NCBI RefSeq assembly: GCF_026230105.1 | Contig: NC_079476.1 | Location: 42,088,559-42,152,558 of the forward strand | From: Diorhabda sublineata | Lineage: Eukaryota; Arthropoda; Insecta; Coleoptera; Chrysomelidae | Direction: 5' to 3' | Length of the DNA stretch: 64,000 nt | Shown: positions 59,101-64,000 of the stretch, in pieces | Layout of the letters: each line of letters begins with the position of its first letter | Numbering within the stretch: the first letter of the stretch is position 1 | Translations under genes and position numbers: made by a program | Notes under the pieces: model-generated | Seen by the model: only the letters and a program-made list of their open reading frames with translations | The model's database searches: none | What the model was told of the DNA's origin: nothing

Positions 59101-61831
59101 ATTGAAAAAGTCGAATACATAAATATTCAAGTTTGTAGTTAATGTAAAATGTCAGAAAATGGAAAAATTTATGAGAATAAGAATCATCTAGAAACTTTAA
59201 TGATTAAAAAATATCTAATAGACTCGCTTAACAGTTGAAAAAGAAAATATAACAATTGGTTAAAAGAATTGACAGACGAAAAGAATTCAACTCACTCTGA
59301 AAAACGACAAGAAAACTTTGAAAAACCAAAGTCAATCCCAAAGATAATATATTCGATAGATCTGCCACTCTGTATAAAAATTTTACGACAAAGTTCGATC
59401 CTAGCGACATATCTCGGACGGGCTCCGTACCAAAAAAAAAGATTTGATCTAAGGTTCATATCCAAAAAGTAAGCTTTTAGATGTAAACCGGCAACATAGA
59501 TGGCGTCCTGAACTTCACACAGGCCCTGTTCAAACTCCAGAAAAGACGAGGGGGGTTAGGTTAATTTAGGTTAATAATAAACAGTAATTTGTGAAAAGCA
59601 ATAATCTTTTCATTGCAGGCCAACTTCATTCTTTCTGAAGTGATTTGAAGCTAGAGAAAAAAATTTACTTGGTCGGAAGACCAAAACTACGGATTCTGTA
59701 AAAAATATAATGTATCAGAGACGTAATTCGAAAAGTTCTTGAAGTGTGGTTCGCTTTATTCTTAATCCCAAAACAATAAGGAATATTATATGACAAATCA
59801 ATTGTTCACTTTTAAACAACAAACTGAATATACTCTGAAAAAAAACAAAGGAAGCGTATTCTGTACAAATCTAATATGAATGAACATCATCATTAAGAAA
59901 ATAAATAAGAATCATTAGTATGCCCTTACCTCGTTTTTAGATTGTGATCCAAGGCGCACCAGATTTATTTCGTCAGTTAAAAGTCCTTCCAAAAATTGAT
60001 CCAAAGCGTGATTGGTATAACAAACTATTAAGATTGGTCCCTGACTATACATTAAAAGATCCTTCGTTATAGTTAAACCCAAAAAAGTTTTTCCGGTACC
60101 AGGCGGTCCTTGAATAATAACAAATTCCTTAGAAAAAGCGGCCTTGTATGCCATTTCCTGGGATTGATTCAGTTTCACTTTTGGTTGTGGTGTAGTTAAC
60201 GGTAAATAAGCGGGGCGTTTCGTCGATGTAGTTTCTACATAAACGATATATTTACCCATAGGTAATTCGTCGGTTTCCATCATTTGTAATACTTTAAGGA
60301 CGTGATAATACGGATCGAAGAATACGACGCATTCAATCATTTTGTAAGCATGTTTTAATTTCGGAAAATTTTCTTCAAATGAGACGATTAGTTTTCCTCT
60401 ACCTATGGCATCGGAATTTACTACTAATCCTTTAAGAACCGTTTTGAAGTTATCATCCGTAAATAGTAATAAACTACCAGTCATAAATTTATTTTTCGTT
60501 TCATTATTTAATCGTTCTGTCAACTTTTTATTTAATGTTATTTGTAATTCGTAGCATATATCGTGTTTATTACAAGATTCCCCCAAAAACAATACTTCGT
60601 TGTAAATCTTAATGTTGAATAAATGTCTATCGACACCGTTGATGTGATCGCAAATATCTTCTCTGATCGGATTTAAAAAATCCTCCCTTTGTAATCTAAA
60701 TAAAACGTCTAGATAATGGGAGACGCTTTCGTAGGATCCTCTAATTACGTTCGATCTGATGAAATTCATTTCTCTTGTAACTAGTTCTTTAATTGAGGGA
60801 AAAATAGTTATTGAATGGAAATCTTCTTCTGGAGCTAACGCATTTTTATTGGTCGATTTAGAAAATCTATTTTTGAAAGAACCAACTTTTCCATTCAATT
60901 TATTCAATTTGTTTATTAAACTTGACGAAGACTTGCATATATTTTTGGTGTTTAAGAATTTTATAAAGATATATATTTGATACCAACATAAAGAAGGCAT
61001 CAAATCTAAAGCGTTTTCAAAAATTATTAAAATATCGTCGATATATTGAATTTCCAAATTCGGTTTATTTAAAATTTGTTTTTTCCAAGCATCCACGAAC
61101 GATTTACCAACGGTTATTTTTAAAATTTGATATTTATTAGCTATAAATGAGGATTGGCATATTTTGACAGTTATTTTCGTGATTACTTCTAACAAATCAT
61201 AACATCCCATATTATTTTCATTCAACACTTTAAAATATTCATCTTTATTTTTTGAGAGAATATTTAGAATACGATCACTATTATTCGATAATAATATTCT
61301 CAAATATGACACACTCGCAAACTTATTGGAATTTTCATTTGATGATCTTGGTGAATCAGATCTTCCATTGAACCTTCCTGATCTGGAATGTTGATTTCTA
61401 TCTAAAGAAAAAGTAAAAATAACTTTGTAAAATTCGCATTAATTCAACACATATACCTTCACATTTATTTAGTGACAGGTACAAAATTTTGTACGTTAAA
61501 AATCTCTTTCTGGATTAGGATCCACAATGAGCTGATATCGGATCATAGTTTAGATTCTCATGATTAATTAATTAATATTATTAATCCAAATTGAATTGAT
61601 TTAAATAGTTTAAGGTTAAGTTAGGTGTAATCAACAATCATATATGTTATACTTCTATATGGGCAGTTTAAACTGAAAGTAATGTAATTTGAGTCATTTT
61701 ATGGTACGCTGTTGTTGTATTTGTTCAAGAGTGTAAGTTTTAACAGTAAGCAGTAATAAATCTTATCACAGCCAATGTCATTGTGATCAAATTTCAATTT
61801 AGATGTTTCATTAATCACAAATTGATTAATG

Positions 61832-61909
<78 letters not shown>

Positions 61910-62346
61910 TTTAATAAGAAATGTTCAATCTACATTCCTAGATAAAATAATACTTGTGTGGGTACCTAAATACTAATTATTTTGACCTTAAATAAATATC
62001 AATTACCTTATATAGTCTCCTGAAAATACAGGATGTTTAATGTGACAAAATATTATGTATAAAAGAAAAAAATATATATACCCAAACATTCTCTGTATTA
62101 CTTATTTTTGTTGACATGTGTACAATAGCATATACTTAGATAGTGTACTACAATTAATTAAGTAGGTAAGTATACAATAATGTAGCCAATAATATTTGAA
62201 ACTTCAAACAACTTTTACTGTTCTCTTGAAAAATACAAAAACTAAATATATTTGCGACTAATGGCAGCTGACACTAAAAATTGGGAGTAGCAGAAAAAGT
62301 TAATAAAATAATTACCTTTGTTGCCATTTGATGTTCGTCTTTGCAT
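51602..62346 (-). CDS. ZNFX1: NFX1-type zinc-finger SF1 helicase (ZNFX1-like)
   Basis: Twelve coding exons were traced on the minus strand: 62,346-62,316; 61,401-59,930; 58,781-58,548; 56,264-56,027; 55,932-55,701; 55,612-55,466; 55,414-55,066; 53,974-53,683; 53,580-53,336; 53,106-52,788; 52,382-52,110; 52,003-51,602. Together they encode about 1,410 residues. The order is a basic Ser/Arg-rich N-terminus, an armadillo-like/N-terminal region, an SF1 helicase core and a series of NFX1-type Cys/His fingers. The start at 62,346 has a good context (CAAAATG). ZNFX1 proteins are RNA helicases: they act in small-RNA inheritance in nematodes and as antiviral RNA sensors in vertebrates. Junctions fit in phase, except exon 3 to exon 4, which is off by two bases. 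The intron after exon 5 appears to be GC-AG. A LINE is nested in intron 3. The C-terminus may continue beyond the stop at 51,602. Confidence 0.88.
53336..53974 (-). CDS. ZNFX1: ZNFX1-like exons 8-9: helicase motifs V-VI and first NFX1 finger
   Basis: Exon 8 (53,974-53,683) reads YKSEEITILAAYAGQ, then TTVDNFQGEENRIILLSLVRNN (motif V) and CVALSRAKEGFYIMGN (motif VI, with the Arg finger in SRAKEG). A 102-base intron beginning GTAAGT at 53,682 follows; it is also open in frame. Exon 9 (53,580-53,336) continues IWKDIRKTLKTIEAIGRSLP and then the first Cys/His finger, CNKDCFFKLSCSHECKRKCH, with a CKELC tail. Confidence 0.92.
53975..55065. other. Intron 7 of the ZNFX1-like gene, contains a strong hairpin
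   Basis: This 1.09-kb intron holds no coding sequence. A foldback at 54,162-54,195 and a short palindrome just before it (about 54,147-54,161) are the only structured features seen. Confidence 0.55.
55066..55612 (-). CDS. ZNFX1: ZNFX1-like exons 6-7: helicase motifs II-IV
   Basis: Exon 6 (55,612-55,466) starts with MTTSCAARMHSTLQ and contains VEEAAEVLEAHIVTAL, the Walker B/motif II (EEAA in place of the usual DEAA). After a 51-base intron (55,415-55,465), exon 7 (55,414-55,066) continues LLGDHQQLKPG, motif III. It then gives SLFERMVENN and VQHRMRPEIASLITPVIYPNL, matching the conserved QHRMRPEI of Upf1/ZNFX1-type helicases. The intron can be read through in frame, so automatic ORF calls wrongly include it. 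Exon 7 ends at a GTTAGT donor and joins exon 8 as LLKTGYKSEEITILAAY. Confidence 0.92.
55613..55700 (-). other. Probable GC-AG intron in the ZNFX1-like gene
   Basis: Exon 5 must end after ...ATAATAG at 55,701 so that it joins exon 6 (GA ATG ACT) to give DIIGMTTSCAAR, the wording conserved in this family. The intron then begins GCGAGT and ends TTTCAG. No GT donor in the neighbourhood preserves the frame. Confidence 0.6.
56376..56630 (+). mobile_element. LINE ORF2 C-terminal scrap
   Basis: The plus strand reads DPGGRKERGRPVTKWF, the G(R/K)...RGRP...RW pattern that ends ORF2 in several insect LINE families. It is frame-broken upstream. It lies in antisense orientation within intron 3 of the ZNFX1-like gene, next to the larger LINE copy, and appears to be a different family. 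Confidence 0.45.
56950..58380 (+). mobile_element. Jockey/CR1-type LINE, deleted copy in ZNFX1-like intron 3
   Basis: From 5' to 3' on the plus strand: NDVAKYFNSYFCEIGEKLTNKI, then in shifted frames KPKNKSKVENYRPTSLISN and KILEKL. A 225-codon frame (57,462-58,139) follows, with RFGFIKGSGTKDALAYI and TFLDLAKAFDTVNHKILLDKL (the RT block with the first catalytic Asp). After DKLYSYG the frame jumps to the C-terminal domain (NRNSYIVAIKLFNELPNEL-like), so the YADD catalytic box is deleted. A (AATA)n tail at 58,355-58,372 marks the 3' end, as usual for these LINEs. It is inserted antisense to the host gene. Confidence 0.88.
59930..61401 (-). CDS. ZNFX1: ZNFX1-like exon 2: N-terminal region and Walker A helicase motif
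   Basis: This exon alone gives about 490 residues. It begins with the end of a Ser/Arg/Asn-rich leader (DRNQHSRSGRFNGRSDSPRS) and then a long helical region (SYLRILLSNNSDRILNIL...). It reaches the helicase in its last 70 codons. PLTTPQPKVKLNQSQEMAY is the Q-motif-like segment, and FVIIQGPPGTGKTFLGLTI is motif I (Walker A, GPPGTGKT). ILIVCYTNHALDQFLEGLL is motif Ia, the NHALDQFLE wording typical of ZNFX1. The exon ends at a phase-0 GTAAGG donor. Upstream, intron 1 contains a long (TA)n tract. Confidence 0.92.
61402..62315. other. Intron 1 of the ZNFX1-like gene with a (TA)n tract
   Basis: No coding features. It is dominated by AT-rich sequence, with a long TA dinucleotide run at 61,835-61,905. 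Confidence 0.6.
61835..61905. repeat. (TA)n microsatellite
   Basis: A TA tract of about 70 bases inside intron 1 of the ZNFX1-like gene. Such tracts are prone to length change and cruciform formation. Confidence 0.95.
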
Positions 62347-63272
62347 TTTGATCCAGCACTTTTTATTATAGAGTAGAACTACAAATTATCTTGACAATTT
62401 CTTAAGAATAACTTCAGTTATTTAGCTAATTCACCTTGCAACAAGATTTAAGTAATCACTAACCATGCACATATGGGATTTACACAGCAATGCTGTGACA
62501 GCATGTTATGTCATACATTTGGGTTCGTCATGAAACGTTTCATTGGTTATTTTTGTACACAGATCCAGACTACACCGTTCTCATGAGATCTTGAAAATTT
62601 AAAATTGGAATAAGCGTGAAATTAAACGAAAGTGAGTCTGAAAGAATGAAATTGGAACAAACCTATAGATAGATCGACCACTGCGTACGAAAGTTTTACG
62701 TAACCTGAGGGGTTGGATGGGAAATATAAACACTACAACTTCATAGGCGCAAAGCTTAGACAAGGAAAGATTAAGCTGCAAAAGAGAGGCCTCACAAAAC
62801 ATACCCAGGGTATGTTTTGTGAGGAAAGGAGTTTTTCCTTGTTTAAGGATCAGATCAATACCGTGGATATGTAGGTTACTTGAAAATTGACTTACACTTG
62901 CGCGGGAAATTTAAAAAATAATACTATTAACAAAATTAGTTTTGAACGATAATTAATTTTAATAATCTAAACGAAACATGTTGCTATTTATTGATAAAAT
63001 TAAAATCTGAAAATCGTTATACACATATAATATGTTGTAAATAGAATTTAGACAGATTCTATTTGATATTTGTCTTTGTAATCTGGCAACATTGCGCATT
63101 TTATCTTCAACCAAATTGATAAACATATGATATGAAGTAATAATTTTAACCTTCAACATTCGTCTTTTGCTCTGGTCATTTAGCGAAGTCATTGTGAGAT
63201 CGAACTATTTGAAAGGTAAAAAAAAATATTTTTTACAAATAACACAATATTCTTCATATGAAACTGTTTTAG
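62347..63272. promoter_or_regulatory. Divergent intergenic region between ZNFX1-like and esterase D genes
   Basis: About 930 bases separate the two start codons. The region contains a near-perfect palindrome at 62,790-62,824. The esterase D coding start at 63,273 is preceded by a TTTTAG acceptor, so an upstream untranslated exon probably lies here too. ORFs inside (for example 62,802-62,599 and 63,192-62,959) are not supported as genes. Confidence 0.5.
62790..62824. repeat. Near-perfect 17-base-arm palindrome
   Basis: CCTCACAAAACATACCC and its exact complement are separated by a single base. Outside the arms, ACAAGGAAA recurs in inverted orientation at unequal distance (about 62,760 and about 62,840), so a longer, gapped foldback is present. 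Confidence 0.9.
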
Positions 63273-64000
63273 ATGATGACTTTAACAGAAGAAGCATCCA
63301 ATAAAATATTTGGAGGATACCAAAAAGTCTTTTCACATGATTCCAAAGAAGTAGGTTGTAAAATGAGATTTGGAGTATATTTACCACCGCAAGCTGAAGA
63401 AGGAAAAAAATTACCCGTTATATATTGGCTTTCGGGACTAACGTGTTCAGAGGCTAATTTTATTGAAAAAGCAGGGGCACAAAAGTAAGTAATATTTATA
63501 GCTTAGAACTAACAATAATTAATTTTCCGTAATATATGAGTAAGTATATTTGTTTATTCAGATATGCTGCTGAATATGGTGTAATCATAGTGAATCCTGA
63601 TACATCTCCTAGAGGCCTCAACCTTCCTGGTGATTCTGAAAGCTGGGACTTTGGAGTAGGTGCTGGTTTTTATATAAATGCTTCACAAGAACCATGGAAA
63701 AAAAACTATAGAATGTTCAGTTATGTTACATCAGAATTACCTCAAATTATTAACGGTAATTTTCCAGTTGCCGAAGGACTGCAATCAATAATGGGACACA
63801 GGTAAAATTTTAAAATTTGAAATCACTTTCGATCCTTTCAAATTGCCTTTTATTTCTAGTATGGGAGGTCATGGAGCACTAATCAGTGCATTGAAGAATC
63901 CAGGATTTTATAAATCTGTTTCCACATTTGCGGCCATTTCTAATCCTATTAATTGTCCTTGGGGTGTTAAAGCTTTCAGTGGATATCTGGGACCACAAGA
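63273..64000 (+). CDS. ESD: S-formylglutathione hydrolase / esterase D (5' part, runs off window)
   Basis: Coding exons are 63,273-63,484, 63,562-63,801 and 63,860 to beyond the window end, with GT-AG introns of 77 and 58 bases. The protein starts MMTLTEEASNKIFGGYQKVF. It has LPVIYWLSGLTCSEANFIEKAG, the family's oxyanion-hole region, then PDTSPRG and GHSMGGHGAL, the GxSxG nucleophile motif. The catalytic Ser codon is split by intron 2 (AG|T). The enzyme hydrolyses S-formylglutathione to glutathione and formate in formaldehyde detoxification, in the cytosol. The Asp and His of the triad lie beyond the window. An acceptor-like TTTTAG directly before the ATG suggests an upstream non-coding exon. 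Confidence 0.95.

Noticed and set aside
1..64000. CRISPR arrays, bacterial operons, rRNA and tRNA genes.
   Set aside because: No spaced direct-repeat arrays, no operon structure and no convincing tRNA B-box (GGTTCRANNCC) with flanking stems were seen on reading. A tRNA covariance scan would be needed for certainty.

Overview
This is AT-rich eukaryotic DNA, most likely from an insect and plausibly a beetle. The genes carry short GT-AG introns, there are long (TA)n tracts, and eroded copies of many typical insect transposon families occur. No bacterial-style gene organisation, CRISPR array, rRNA or convincing tRNA was seen. Species identity cannot be settled from the sequence alone.

Layout. 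Positions 1 to about 23,900 and 26,000 to about 47,800 are gene-poor. They hold AT-rich intergenic DNA with degraded mobile elements: mariner/Tc1 (1.46-2.46, 13.5, 20.9-21.9, 22.2-22.9 and 27.0 kb), a Penelope-like element (7.4-8.3 kb), LINE fragments (8.9, 28.1 and 37.6 kb), hAT ends and a BED-finger hAT (14.99, 15.4 and 44.6-45.5 kb) and a pogo/Tigger deletion derivative (43.6-44.2 kb). Within this lie a four-exon GILT-like thiol reductase (23,899-25,897, with a mariner in intron 1), a candidate two-exon small gene (20,160-20,496) and a small secreted-peptide gene (42,953 down to 42,750).

The right quarter is gene-dense. In order it has an SLC25A51/52-type mitochondrial carrier (minus, 47,882-48,839), a PX-domain sorting nexin of the SNX20/21 type (plus, 49,512-50,675), a large NFX1-type zinc-finger SF1 helicase (ZNFX1-like, minus, 51,602-62,346, 12 coding exons recovered) and the 5' part of S-formylglutathione hydrolase/esterase D (plus, 63,273 to the window end). 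The carrier/sorting nexin pair and the ZNFX1/esterase D pair are each head-to-head with short intergenic gaps, so shared divergent promoters are likely. I see no single pathway joining these genes; they look like ordinary housekeeping or immune neighbours.

Most interesting signals: (1) four dispersed copies of a motif matching the order and spacing of a minimal hammerhead ribozyme, with a CUGANGA core, a helix II with a TTGG loop, GAAAC, a very short helix III, GUC or a one-base variant, and a matching helix I. This is the arrangement known from Penelope-like elements, a family that is also present in the window. (2) A probable GC-AG intron and an unresolved phase break in the ZNFX1-like gene, next to a nested LINE. 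(3) Two small, unrecognised candidate genes.
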